NCBI RefSeq assembly: GCF_000513095.1
Contig: NZ_BAUT01000027.1
Location: forward strand, 1 to 47,750
Direction of reading: 5' to 3'
From: Halalkalibacter wakoensis JCM 9140
GTDB taxonomy: Bacteria; Bacillota; Bacilli; Bacillales; Bacillaceae_D
DNA length: 47,750 nt
Shown piece after piece: positions 18,182 through 26,921 of the stretch; the stretch's first letter is position 1; each line of letters starts with the position of its first letter. The translations under genes and the position numbers were made by a program. The notes under the pieces are model-generated. The model had not been told where the DNA came from and did no database searches. It worked only from the letters and a program-made list of their open reading frames with translations.

Positions 18182-18197
18182 CAAACGCATGCGTTTG
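18182..18197. promoter_or_regulatory. Perfect 16-bp palindrome, operator-like
   Basis: CAAACGCATGCGTTTG is its own reverse complement. It lies in the gene-free stretch about 240 bases before the ABC exporter genes, after an AAGGAG-like tract, and is followed by a terminator-like hairpin at 18215. It could be an operator for an unidentified regulator. Confidence 0.35.
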
Positions 18198-18214
18198 ATA
18201 AGAAAATATGAAAA

Positions 18215-18247
18215 CAAAGGCAAGAAGAATCAGTCTTCGTGCCTTTT
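18215..18247 (+). terminator. Terminator-like hairpin in the gene-free stretch
   Basis: AAAGGCA-GAAGA pairs with TCTTC-TGCCTTT, followed by T and A. No complete gene precedes it, so it may end a short untranslated or small-peptide transcript. Confidence 0.55.
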
Positions 18248-18309
18248 TAATATGCAAATTATATTGTGAATTAGGTTGTGAAATTTGTTTTGCTGTTTTT
18301 CGCTTCACA

Positions 18310-18346
18310 AGTAAACCCGTTATCTTGTAAGAGTGTGGGTTTTTTA
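18310..18346 (+). terminator. Second copy of the terminator-like element
   Basis: AACCCGTTATCTTG followed by GTGTGGGTTTTTT resembles the element at 17702-17731; 18 of 19 bases of its right part match. Confidence 0.45.
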
Positions 18347-18436
18347 GATTCATTCTTGAGACTGATGATTCAAAATTAATTATCATATACCCTTAAATCA
18401 TGCATATAACAAAACGGTATGGAAAGGGTGATGGAA

Positions 18437-19411
18437 TTGAAAGAACAAGCGCTAGCTATTGAGGCTACTGGACTAGTAAAGTGTTATGGTGATAAACGAG
18501 CAGTAGACGGTGTAGACCTAGCTATTCCAGCTGGGACAGTATATGGATTTTTAGGGCCAAATGGGGCTGGAAAGACGACAACCATTCGAATGTTAGCTAC
18601 CTTATTTACTCCTGATGAGGGGACAGCAACAATCCTAGGTCATGATCTTGTAACGGAGGCAGATGCAGTACGATCTCGTGTTAGCCTAACTGGACAATTT
18701 GCTTCACTTGATGAGGATTTATCAGGTTTCGAAAATTTAGTATTTATAGCCAGATTACTAGGTTTCTCAAGAAAGCGGGCAAAAGAACGAGCAGAAGAGC
18801 TTCTCGAAGCGTTCGGGCTTTCGGAAGCTGGAAAACGCCAAGTTAAAAAGTATTCAGGAGGAATGAGAAGAAGAATTGATATTGCGGCAAGCATTGTTGT
18901 CACGCCTGATTTATTATTCCTAGATGAGCCAACAACTGGTTTAGATCCGAGAAGTCGGAATCAGGTGTGGGAAATTGTTCGGGGACTTGTGAATGCAGGT
19001 ACAACCGTTCTTCTTACAACACAGTATCTGGAAGAGGCTGATCAGTTGGCTGATCGAATTGCGGTTATAGATCAAGGAAAAATCATTGCTGAAGGAACAA
19101 GTGGAGAGTTAAAAGCATCAGTTGGAACAGGAGCCTTGCATATTCGTCTCCTTAAAGAGGATCAAAGGGAAAAAGCGGTACAGATTCTTTCTGATATTCT
19201 TGAGACAACCGTTCAATTAAATTCAGATCCACTCGTTTTAACTGCTTCAGTAAAGGAGACGAACCGTGTGATTCACGCTTTAAAAGAATTAGAGCAGGAA
19301 CAAATTTCTGTAACTGATTTTTCGTTAGGGCAACCAAGTTTAGATGAGGTTTTTCTTACACTGACTGGGAAACCAACAGAAGAAAACGGCGATTCGAGTA
19401 AGGTGGTGTAA
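18437..19411 (+). CDS. ABC exporter ATP-binding subunit, DrrA (daunorubicin-resistance) family
   Basis: A 324-residue ATPase. Walker A is GPNGAGKT (about 40-47), the signature is [12 protein letters not shown], Walker B is [12 protein letters not shown], and the switch region ends [15 protein letters not shown], as in DrrA-type drug or antibiotic exporters. A C-terminal regulatory extension ([13 protein letters not shown]...) is also typical. AAAGGGTGA at 18423-18431 best fits the TTG at 18437; ATG at 18431 and 18419 are alternatives. The permease gene follows after two bases, so they form one transporter. The substrate is unknown. Confidence 0.88.
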   Translation: MKEQALAIEATGLVKCYGDKRAVDGVDLAIPAGTVYGFLGPNGAGKTTTIRMLATLFTPDEGTATILGHDLVTEADAVRSRVSLTGQFASLDEDLSGFENLVFIARLLGFSRKRAKERAEELLEAFGLSEAGKRQVKKYSGGMRRRIDIAASIVVTPDLLFLDEPTTGLDPRSRNQVWEIVRGLVNAGTTVLLTTQYLEEADQLADRIAVIDQGKIIAEGTSGELKASVGTGALHIRLLKEDQREKAVQILSDILETTVQLNSDPLVLTASVKETNRVIHALKELEQEQISVTDFSLGQPSLDEVFLTLTGKPTEENGDSSKVV

Positions 19412-19413
19412 GC

Positions 19414-20235
19414 ATGAGTCAGATAGAACCAAATGAAAAGTTAATCCAGGCTCTTTCTACTCGAGAAAGACCGAAAAAACCTAGTCGATTAACGAATACA
19501 GGTACATTTTTTTGGAGGGCTCTATTGAAATTGAAGTATGTGCCAGAGCAACTTCTAGATGTTACCGTATTCCCAATCATGTTCTTATTAATGTTTACGT
19601 ACTTATTCGGGGGAGCGATTGCTGGTTCAACCGGCGATTATTTGCAATTTCTTTTACCTGGTATCTTAGCGATGACTGTTGTAACCATTACAATGTATAC
19701 AGGAATGGAACTAAATAATGACATCTCAAAAGGAATTTTTGATCGGTTTCGTTCATTACCTATTTGGCGTCCATCTGTATTAGTTGGAGCATTACTTATG
19801 GATGCAGTTCGTTATACGATTGCATCGACCATTATGATCATTCTTGGATTGATTATGGGCTTTCGTCCAGAAGGTGGCTTTATTGGTGTTGTGTTAGCTG
19901 TGTCCTTGCTTGTCTTATTTTCCTTTAGCCTTTCATGGATCTGGACTACACTTGGATTAATTGTAAGGACTGAAAAATCGTTAATGGGAATTAGCATGAT
20001 GGTTCTGTTCCCATTAACATTTGTCAGTAACGTATTTGTCGATCCGAGAACACTGCCTAGTTGGCTTGAATCGTTTGTAGAAATAAACCCAATATCCTTG
20101 TTAGTAACCGCTGTAAGAGGATTGATGCATGGGTCGGTTACAGCGGCCCAAATTGGATGGGTTTTGTTGGCGTCTTTCTTACTGATTGTCATTTTTGCGC
20201 CATTAACGATGTACCTTTATCGAAACAAGAGATAA
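19414..20235 (+). CDS. ABC-2 type exporter permease, DrrB-like
   Basis: A 273-residue membrane protein with six predicted helices. The N-terminal amphipathic stretch leads to PEQLLDVTVFPIMFLLMFTYLFGGAI, and later come GIFDRFRSLPIWRPS and MGISMMVLFPLTFVSNVFVDPRTLPSWL, the conserved ABC-2 core seen in DrrB. AAGGTGG inside the end of the ATPase gene gives the start. It pairs with the ATPase to pump a hydrophobic compound out. Its 3' end is three bases from the convergent DUF2515 gene. Confidence 0.88.
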   Translation: MSQIEPNEKLIQALSTRERPKKPSRLTNTGTFFWRALLKLKYVPEQLLDVTVFPIMFLLMFTYLFGGAIAGSTGDYLQFLLPGILAMTVVTITMYTGMELNNDISKGIFDRFRSLPIWRPSVLVGALLMDAVRYTIASTIMIILGLIMGFRPEGGFIGVVLAVSLLVLFSFSLSWIWTTLGLIVRTEKSLMGISMMVLFPLTFVSNVFVDPRTLPSWLESFVEINPISLLVTAVRGLMHGSVTAAQIGWVLLASFLLIVIFAPLTMYLYRNKR

Positions 20236-20238
20236 ATC

Positions 20239-21444
20239 TTAAAAGAATTTTTTGACTTTTTTATACGCATGGGCTCCAACAGTGAGTTTTTGCAAATGCC
20301 TGCAATAGTCATTTGTAAGGTCAAAAGCAGTTGGAACATCAATGGCAGAGAAATGACTAAAAACATTAGAGTCCTGATACCAATCACTTTGATCTGAAAA
20401 AGTGTGCGAGACATCATTCCAAGCATTCGCTAATTTTGGACTATAAATAATCTCATTACTTGCACAAGGAGACGCTTTTTGCGTCTTCTTTTTTTCTTTT
20501 GAAGTGAAAACAGTTGGCCAATAATCAGACCGTGAACCTGTATGTGGAACGTTTGTTGCAAAAGTAGTGATATCTTGATGAAGAGGATTGAGCCCAAAGA
20601 CCATTGCATAAAGTCGTTTTCCCACGTTAATCCGTTCCGTAACACTTTCGAAATTGGTCACATTAACACCCGCCACTTTTCTCTTCTTTTTCGTTTGTTC
20701 ATAAGGAAAAAGTACTTTCGTAAATTGAAATAAGTCTTGTGCTTGAAAGAGAGGTGTTTGGATGACATGTTTTTTGAAATATGAATGTTGAATAACGCGA
20801 TTTTCAATATAATGTTGTTCATTAATGATTAATGCAATGGTTAACAACTTGCTATTTTTGTTTAAGAAAAAATGATTCCATATCGGAGACATAAATTGTG
20901 ATACATGAAAAAAGGGCAGCAAGTAAAACAGATTTTTATTCTGTTGTTTACTTTCTTCATATAAGAGTAGTTGTGGGTACGCATCATGAAAGATAAGTGC
21001 ATTAGCCCTCTCTAAAAAATGAAAAAAATCCTTTTTCCTCTTCGCACTTAACGCTTTCGTTAAATCTCCTTTTAAATCTGTCATATTCCATCCGCCATTC
21101 CTAGAGACAAGGTGAGCTAGAAATGCCCAATGAATCTCAGGGTGTTTAAGATAGAAATTTAAATAAGCTTTCGTACGAGTAACATTGTTTTGATTGTGAG
21201 TCCTAATCTTTTGTTTCAGCTCGGCAATAAGAATTTTATCTGAAGTTGATAAGGGATTTTTGGACGTTTCTTCTTTTGAAGATATGAGTAATTTCTGTTG
21301 AAGCTTTTGTAATTCAGAAGACTCAAGAGAGAGTCTTTCCCATTCACGTTTATTGTTCGATTCATACCTATATTTGTCAAACGCGTTCATTGCATATTGT
21401 TTTATAGCACTTGGAATTTGAGTCGCTTTCTTTAACATATTCAA
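20239..21444 (-). CDS. DUF2515 family protein (YppC-like)
   Basis: A 401-residue soluble protein. The segment VTRTKAYLNFYLKHPEIHWAFLAH followed by LVSRNGGWNMTDLKG is the conserved core that I associate with DUF2515, represented by B. subtilis YppC. Function is unknown. GGAGGT with seven bases spacing supports the TTG start at 21444, two codons before an ATG. A short basic, charged N-terminal helix precedes the conserved region. It is convergent with the ABC permease with no room for a terminator between. Confidence 0.72.
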   Translation of the reverse strand: MNMLKKATQIPSAIKQYAMNAFDKYRYESNNKREWERLSLESSELQKLQQKLLISSKEETSKNPLSTSDKILIAELKQKIRTHNQNNVTRTKAYLNFYLKHPEIHWAFLAHLVSRNGGWNMTDLKGDLTKALSAKRKKDFFHFLERANALIFHDAYPQLLLYEESKQQNKNLFYLLPFFHVSQFMSPIWNHFFLNKNSKLLTIALIINEQHYIENRVIQHSYFKKHVIQTPLFQAQDLFQFTKVLFPYEQTKKKRKVAGVNVTNFESVTERINVGKRLYAMVFGLNPLHQDITTFATNVPHTGSRSDYWPTVFTSKEKKKTQKASPCASNEIIYSPKLANAWNDVSHTFSDQSDWYQDSNVFSHFSAIDVPTAFDLTNDYCRHLQKLTVGAHAYKKVKKFF

Positions 21445-21584
21445 TTGGCCGACCTCCTCATTTCTACGGTATGTATGAAGAGATGTAGACGTTAAAGAAC
21501 AGAATGAACAATTGTCACTTTCAAGGCTGACGCTGCGTTATATCATTGGGTCGTAATCATATTTTTGATGAGGAGTTTTTAAAA

Positions 21585-22148
21585 ATGAAAAAATGGAGAA
21601 ATAACGGGTTTGTTTTGCTGTTTATCATGGCTGCTACCACCACTATCACAAATGCTTGTGGATATTTTGAAGTTCAATCAAAGACCGTAGAACCAATTGA
21701 GAGTTCTAGTACAGCGGAAGAGTTTATGACTACAGTGATATTGGACCGATCTATTTTAGAAGTAGACGACGAATTGCTTACACGGTTTAACGACTTTATG
21801 AGAACGTATAATAAGTCTTTTTTTGAAGAAGTTACGCCTTTTGAAGTGTTTCAATTGTATATGTATACATTAGCAGGAGAAGATTACGGTACTTTGTATC
21901 ATTTTCACCCAGAGGAATCCGTACTTCAGTCAAAAGATGCCTTTATAAAAGACGGACGTAATGATGTAAATCTGGTACAAAACCGTGAGTTAATGAAGAG
22001 GGTTAATGAAGTGAGAGAAGTCATGGTTCATGTTGAAGAAGGTCAAGCTCGAATTCAGTTTAGGTTAGAAGAGCCTCAAGAGACGTTAACGTTTCAACTA
22101 GTTCTGGAGGGGAAAAGGTGGTTCGTTATGCCAATGCCCATGCAATAA
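21585..22148 (+). CDS. Putative lipoprotein of unknown function (187 aa)
   Basis: GAGGAG selects the ATG at 21585. The N-terminus MKKWRNNGFVLLFIMAATTT runs into ITNAC-G with Cys25 as probable lipid attachment site, although Thr at -3 is not the classic Leu. The mature part is acidic, with a globular domain ending in a strand-rich C-terminus (FQLVLEGKRWFVMPMPM) that resembles small DUF lipoproteins with an NTF2-like fold. I cannot name the family. It stands alone upstream of a DHA2 exporter gene. Confidence 0.6.
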   Translation: MKKWRNNGFVLLFIMAATTTITNACGYFEVQSKTVEPIESSSTAEEFMTTVILDRSILEVDDELLTRFNDFMRTYNKSFFEEVTPFEVFQLYMYTLAGEDYGTLYHFHPEESVLQSKDAFIKDGRNDVNLVQNRELMKRVNEVREVMVHVEEGQARIQFRLEEPQETLTFQLVLEGKRWFVMPMPMQ

Positions 22149-22327
22149 GTAAAAAGGTTGTTGTCTAGGTCAGTATCGTATTCGGGGTAACCCAATTAAA
22201 GATACAGGAAAAAAAGACAGGAAATAGTGAATTTGAACATGGATGACAGGAGAGGAATCGTGTAATCTGTATAAGTGGTTGTTGCGACAACTTTTGAATC
22301 GAAAAAGATGTGGAGATGAGAAACATC

Positions 22328-23758
22328 ATGGGAAAAGCAAATGAAAAACGATCAACGATTGTTGCCCTTTTGCTAGCAGGGTCTTTTATTGCAATTTTAA
22401 ATCAAACACTAATGATTACAGCGATTCCTCCAATTATGCAGGAAATGAACATTACCGCAAATAGTGCTCAATGGCTAACAACTGTATTTATGTTGGTGAA
22501 TGGTATTATGATTCCAGTAAGTGCCTTTTTGTTAGAACGTTTTACAACAAGGCAACTTTTTATTACCGCAATGAGTGTGTTTGCGTTTGGAACATTAATA
22601 GGCGGAATTGCTCCTAATTTTGAAGTCTTACTAGTTGGCAGGGTGATACAGTCGGCAGGTGCTGGAGTCATGTTACCATTAATGACAACTGTATTTTTAA
22701 TGATTTTTCCTATCAACAAACGAGGAGCAGCGATGGGATTAATTGGCTTAGTCATTTCTTTTGCTCCAGCTATTGGTCCGGCTTTATCCGGATGGGTTAC
22801 AGCTAATTATTCTTGGAGACTATTGTTCTTTATTATTTTGCCGATTGCGTTGATTGACATTGTTATTGCCGTCTTTGTAATGAAGAATGTCACGGAAGTA
22901 ACAAAACCTAAAATTGATGTCATTTCAATCATTTTATCATCTTTTGGTTTTGGTGGGCTTCTCTATGGTTTTACCGCTGCTGGTAACTATGGATGGTTTG
23001 AGGCGATTACCTTTGTGTCACTAGGAGTCGGAGGGATTTCTCTTATTCTCTTTACTGCTAGACAGCTGAAATTAAAGCATCCAATGCTTGAATTTCGTGT
23101 ATTTACGTATTCGATTTTTCCGTATGCGGTCATTATTGGGATGGTTGCGTTTATGGGGTTAATCGGAGTGGAAACATTAATTCCATTGTACATGCAAAAC
23201 ATGCGAGAATTTACGGCATTTGAAGCAGGTCTTGCTCTATTACCAGGAGCATTAGTTAGTGGAATTATGGCGCCGATTATCGGTCGGGTATTTGATAAAG
23301 TAGGGGCACGTTGGTTGGTTATAATTGGGCTAATCATTATGACTTTATCGACATTGGCTTATATTAATTTAGGGCCTGAAACATCTTTTACCTATTTGAC
23401 CGTTATGTATGCGATCAGAATGTTTGGTTTAGTTATGGTTATGATGCCAATTCAAACCGCTGCGTTAAATCAACTACCAAAACGACTTATCCCGCACGGA
23501 GCAGCTATGGATAATACGATGAGAATGATTGCTGCCTCGGTAGGCACAGCTATACTGGTCTCAATTATGACGACATCAGCTATTAGCGCTGAAAATCGAC
23601 CAGATATTGTGTATCCTGATATATATGGGGCGAATGTTTCCTTCATTGTTCTTACGGCATGTACTTTTATCGCATTAGTCGCTTCATTCTTTGTGAAGTA
23701 TACGAAGCCGGAGGTTGATTACGAAGAAAAAGAGTTTGAGAAAGCTAGCAATCATTAG
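22328..23758 (+). CDS. MFS drug exporter, DHA2 family (LmrB/Bmr3-like)
   Basis: A 476-residue, 14-helix H+ antiporter. It has the N-terminal FIAILNQTLMITAIPPIMQEM pattern, motif C in GLVISFAPAIGPALSGWV, and WRLLFFIILPIAL, all typical of DHA2 exporters such as B. subtilis LmrB. It removes lipophilic drugs. The ATG at 22328 is about 13 bases from GGAG; GTG at 22310 or ATG at 22316 are possible alternatives. A GTTGT-TGCG-ACAAC inverted repeat just upstream (about 22278) could be an operator, but this is weak. A strong terminator follows. Confidence 0.87.
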   Translation: MGKANEKRSTIVALLLAGSFIAILNQTLMITAIPPIMQEMNITANSAQWLTTVFMLVNGIMIPVSAFLLERFTTRQLFITAMSVFAFGTLIGGIAPNFEVLLVGRVIQSAGAGVMLPLMTTVFLMIFPINKRGAAMGLIGLVISFAPAIGPALSGWVTANYSWRLLFFIILPIALIDIVIAVFVMKNVTEVTKPKIDVISIILSSFGFGGLLYGFTAAGNYGWFEAITFVSLGVGGISLILFTARQLKLKHPMLEFRVFTYSIFPYAVIIGMVAFMGLIGVETLIPLYMQNMREFTAFEAGLALLPGALVSGIMAPIIGRVFDKVGARWLVIIGLIIMTLSTLAYINLGPETSFTYLTVMYAIRMFGLVMVMMPIQTAALNQLPKRLIPHGAAMDNTMRMIAASVGTAILVSIMTTSAISAENRPDIVYPDIYGANVSFIVLTACTFIALVASFFVKYTKPEVDYEEKEFEKASNH

Positions 23759-23770
23759 AGGCTTATCTTA

Positions 23771-23809
23771 AAGGGGACTAAAAAGGAATCATTCCTTTTT
23801 AGTCCCCTT
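23771..23809. terminator. Terminator of the DHA2 exporter gene
   Basis: A nearly perfect palindrome: AAGGGGACTAAAAAGGAAT and its exact reverse complement around one C. Confidence 0.8.
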
Positions 23810-23917
23810 CTTATTCATCTAGAAGGTATGATTTGGGGTCGGAAAATGAAGTGCATAAAACAATTATGGTATAATTTGGTTGTTATCTTTTATTTTAAAT
23901 AAGGTGGTATGTTACAT

Positions 23918-24637
23918 ATGGCTAAAGTAATTTTATTTGATTTAGATGGTACTTTGTTGCCAATGGATACACAGCGATTTGTAGAGAGTTATCTGAAAGA
24001 ACTAGCGCCTAGAGTTGCACATATTCTCGATCCAAATGATTTTGTTAAAGCCCTTTTAGCTAGTACAACGGAGATGATTCAAAACAAAGATCCTAATAAA
24101 ACAAACGAGCAAGTATTTGAGGAATCTTTTTTAGCATTAACCAATCTTAAAAGGGATGAGATTTGGCCGACTTTGGATGAATTTTATGATACGATTTTTC
24201 CTACTTTATCTCATCTGACTAGTCCTACACCAGTGGCTAAGGAAGTTATAGAGTCAGCAGTAAAACAAGGATTTCGAGTTGCGATTGCGACAAATCCTGT
24301 TTTTCCAAAGGTAGCAATTACGCATCGCATGCGTTGGGCAAGAATTGAGAATCTGCCATTTGAGTTAGTGACTGTTTATGAAGATCAATCGTTTACTAAG
24401 CCAAATAAAGAATATTATCTAGATATTTGTGATCGTCTCAATATAAAGCCAGAAGAGTGTATTATGGTCGGGAATGATGTTCAAGAAGATATGGTCACAA
24501 GTACACTTGGGATGAAAACTTTTTTAGTTGAAGGATATGTAATTGACAGAGGAGAGCCAATCTATCAGATTGACGACAGAGGCACCATTGATCGGTTATT
24601 AACGAAAATAAAAAACAGAGAAGGCATTTTTCATTAA
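23918..24637 (+). CDS. HAD-superfamily hydrolase, subfamily IA
   Basis: A 239-residue HAD protein with motif I LFDLDGTLLPMD at the N-terminus, motif II AIATNPVFP, motif III Lys in TKPNKEYY, and motif IV GNDVQEDM. A helical cap lies between motifs I and II. AAGGTGG ten bases upstream selects the ATG at 23918 rather than 23909. The substrate is unknown; phosphoglycolate-phosphatase-like enzymes share this layout. Single-gene unit. Confidence 0.83.
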   Translation: MAKVILFDLDGTLLPMDTQRFVESYLKELAPRVAHILDPNDFVKALLASTTEMIQNKDPNKTNEQVFEESFLALTNLKRDEIWPTLDEFYDTIFPTLSHLTSPTPVAKEVIESAVKQGFRVAIATNPVFPKVAITHRMRWARIENLPFELVTVYEDQSFTKPNKEYYLDICDRLNIKPEECIMVGNDVQEDMVTSTLGMKTFLVEGYVIDRGEPIYQIDDRGTIDRLLTKIKNREGIFH

Positions 24638-24639
24638 GG

Positions 24640-24684
24640 AAAAAGAGACAAGCAGATGTAATTCAAATCTGTTTGTCTCTTTTT
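24640..24684. terminator. Terminator of the HAD hydrolase gene
   Basis: AAAAAGAGACAAGCAGAT pairs with ATCTGTTTGTCTCTTTTT with one mismatch. Confidence 0.85.
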
Positions 24685-24770
24685 TGTAATTGTTGCAGTA
24701 TATGGAATTTTAACGTAGTGATGGTTTGAGAGATGCACTAGAATGAATGTAATGATTTGTTTAAGTTCTT

Positions 24771-24799
24771 TATAATGGAGGATTTAGAAAGCGGTTACA
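24771..24799 (+). promoter_or_regulatory. fdhA -10 element and cre-like catabolite repression site
   Basis: A perfect TATAAT (24771-24776) has only a weak -35. AGAAAGCGGTTACA (24786-24799) matches the cre consensus TGNAANCGNTNNCA at all fixed positions but the first. Its place just after the transcription start fits CcpA repression. Confidence 0.5.
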
Positions 24800-24880
24800 A
24801 AAATCTTCCTGTTAAACAACCAACTTAGAATAATATGCTTCCAGTTGAAAGATAACTATTCAGAAAAGAAGGTGTTTAGG

Positions 24881-26098
24881 ATGGCAGGGAATAGAGGCGT
24901 TGTGTATGTGGAACCAGGAAAAGTTGATGTTGTAGACATTGGTTATCCGGATTTAGTGTTACGGGACGGTCCAGGTGTAAATCCGTTAAATGTCGGTAGA
25001 AAGTGTAACCACGGGGTTATTGTCAAAGTAGTGACAACGAATATCTGTGGAAGTGACCAGCATATGGTGAGAGGTCGTACGACTGCACCAAGTGGGTTAG
25101 TCTTGGGTCATGAAATTACGGGTGAAGTGATTGAAGTTGGAAGTGATGTTGAATTTATAAAAAAAGGAGACCTCGTTTCCGTTCCATTTAACATAGCTTG
25201 CGGAAGATGCCGCAGTTGTAAGGAACAAGATACTCATATTTGTGAAAACGTAAATCCTGATCGTCCGGGTTCAGCGTATGGTTATGTCGATATGGGAGGC
25301 TGGGTTGGCGGCCAATCGGAATATGTTATGGTTCCTTATGCAGATTTTCAATTGTTGAAATTTCCTAATAAAGACCAAGCGATGGAAAAGATACTCGATT
25401 TAACGATGCTATCTGACATATTTCCAACTGGTTATCACGGAGCCGTAAGTGCAGGGGTGAAACCAGGTTCAACTGTATATGTTGCTGGCGCTGGTCCTGT
25501 TGGTTTGGCTGCTGCTCATTCTGCCCAACTCTTGGGAGCTTCTGTTGTCATTGTTGGTGATTTGATCGATGAACGATTGGCTCAAGCTCGAAGCTTTGGT
25601 TGTGAAACGGTAAATTTAAAAACACATCCTAACTTAGCAGAGCAAATTGAACAGGTGTTAGGGGTTCCCGAAGTAGATTGCGCAATTGACTGTGTTGGTT
25701 TTGAAGCACATGGTCACGGTGCAGCAGCTGGTGAAGCTCCTGCTACTGTATTAAACTCTGTTATGGAAGTGACTCGTGCAGGAGGGCGTCTTGGGATTCC
25801 AGGTCTTTACGTTACGGGCGACCCAGGTGCGGTGGATGAAGATGCCAAGCATGGTACATTAAAGGTGAGGTTAGGCTTAGGTTGGGCGAAAGCTCATACA
25901 TTTGTTACAGGCCAAACGCCTGTTATGAAATACCATCGAGATTTAATGATGGCTATTTTAAGTGGTAGAGCGCAAATTGCCAAAGCTGTAAATGCGACTC
26001 TCATTACGCTTGATCAAGCCCCTGCTGCATATGCCGAGTTTGATCAAGGAGCTTCTAAAAAATTTGTGATTGATCCTCATAAGACGATGAAAAGTTAA
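24881..26098 (+). CDS. fdhA: Glutathione-independent formaldehyde dehydrogenase (zinc alcohol-dehydrogenase family)
   Basis: A 405-residue medium-chain dehydrogenase that closely follows Pseudomonas putida formaldehyde dehydrogenase: MAGNRGVVYVEPGKV at the start, TNICGSDQHMVRGRT with the catalytic-zinc Cys, GHEITGEVIE, the structural-zinc cysteines in ACGRCRSCKEQDTHIC, SDIFPTGYHGAV, the NAD-binding VAGAGPVGLAAA, and FVIDPHKT at the end. It oxidises formaldehyde to formate with tightly bound NAD and without glutathione; dismutation is known in the family. AAGGTG selects the ATG at 24881. With hxlAB it is the second formaldehyde-removal system in the window. Confidence 0.92.
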   Translation: MAGNRGVVYVEPGKVDVVDIGYPDLVLRDGPGVNPLNVGRKCNHGVIVKVVTTNICGSDQHMVRGRTTAPSGLVLGHEITGEVIEVGSDVEFIKKGDLVSVPFNIACGRCRSCKEQDTHICENVNPDRPGSAYGYVDMGGWVGGQSEYVMVPYADFQLLKFPNKDQAMEKILDLTMLSDIFPTGYHGAVSAGVKPGSTVYVAGAGPVGLAAAHSAQLLGASVVIVGDLIDERLAQARSFGCETVNLKTHPNLAEQIEQVLGVPEVDCAIDCVGFEAHGHGAAAGEAPATVLNSVMEVTRAGGRLGIPGLYVTGDPGAVDEDAKHGTLKVRLGLGWAKAHTFVTGQTPVMKYHRDLMMAILSGRAQIAKAVNATLITLDQAPAAYAEFDQGASKKFVIDPHKTMKS

Positions 26099-26099
26099 T

Positions 26100-26138
26100 A
26101 AAACAGGCAGATAGGTATTCTATCTGCCCTGTTTTATT
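26100..26138. terminator. Terminator of fdhA
   Basis: AAAACAG-GCAGATAG pairs with CTATCTGC-CTGTTTT around GTATT. Confidence 0.85.
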
Positions 26139-26285
26139 ATCTGGTGATAATAACCGTTTTTCAAATTTTGGAATTATAAAATCATCTATTTGAAGTTTGT
26201 TTTATATATAGGAACGATGGTCTTGTATAGTGATTCGGTATGTTTTACGATCATTTTAAATCATCAGGTAACAGTATAATGCTAA

Positions 26286-26549
<264 letters not shown>

Positions 26550-26586
26550 GATATGTGTTTGACGAACCTGTGTAATAGCTTGGAAG

Positions 26587-26627
26587 AAAAAGGAGGAGCT
26601 CTCTGGATAAAAAGAGCTCCTCTTTTT
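26587..26627. terminator. Terminator of fer
   Basis: GAGGAGCTCT and AGAGCTCCTC with flanking AAAAAG and TTTTT. Confidence 0.85.
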
Positions 26628-26700
26628 AATAGACAAAATTCGCATTATTAAAGGAGTATAAGAAGAAAACATCGAATCAATTTTAGAGATGAAAAAGCTT

Positions 26701-26731
26701 TTTTTTGAAATAGTTCCATTATTTCAAAAAA
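26701..26731. promoter_or_regulatory. 12-bp perfect inverted repeat upstream of the TRAP operon
   Basis: TTTTTTGAAATA (26701-26712) and TATTTCAAAAAA (26720-26731) are separated by seven bases. T before and A after the stem make it unlikely to be a terminator on either strand; an operator is likelier. It belongs to the 370-base gene-free stretch 26550-26921, which otherwise holds the fer terminator and the TRAP promoter elements. Confidence 0.45.
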
Positions 26732-26749
26732 AATAAACATTTGTTGCAT

Positions 26750-26795
26750 ATAAAAGAATAGCATTGTTGTTTTGCTATGAAGGGAATATTACAAT
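26750..26795 (+). promoter_or_regulatory. Putative TRAP-operon promoter with a PraR-like operator half
   Basis: ATAAAAGA (26750-26757), seven bases, then TGTTGTTT: a degenerate copy of the site found before pobA and praB. The last six bases of this site (TTGTTT, 26767-26772) could be a -35, followed after 17 bases by TACAAT (26790-26795). The bases TTGTTGC before ATAAAAGAA are also shared with the praB upstream region. Confidence 0.45.
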
Positions 26796-26857
26796 TTAAA
26801 CAACACAAGTACTTATAACATAAGTCAACTTTAAAAAAGGGGGGGAATATATTTTTT

Positions 26858-26871
26858 TGTAAGCGGTTAAA
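26858..26871. promoter_or_regulatory. cre-like site in the TRAP-operon leader
   Basis: TGTAAGCGGTTAAA differs from the cre consensus TGNAANCGNTNNCA at one fixed position. Confidence 0.5.
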
Positions 26872-26921
26872 TTTTGGGGTACTAATAGAATTTTGAAAAA
26901 GAATATTGGGGGTAGATTTTT

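Noticed and set aside
18157-18210. Tiny frame starting MNKEWFIEQ with GGAGG 15 bases upstream
   Set aside because: Only 17 codons, poor spacing and overlap with the palindrome; cannot be supported from one sequence.
18174-18386. Minus-strand 70-residue frame
   Set aside because: No ribosome binding site, crosses two terminator-like hairpins, low-complexity composition.
26701-26731. Inverted repeat as a terminator
   Set aside because: The T run is before and the A run after the stem on both strands, which is the wrong arrangement for intrinsic termination.
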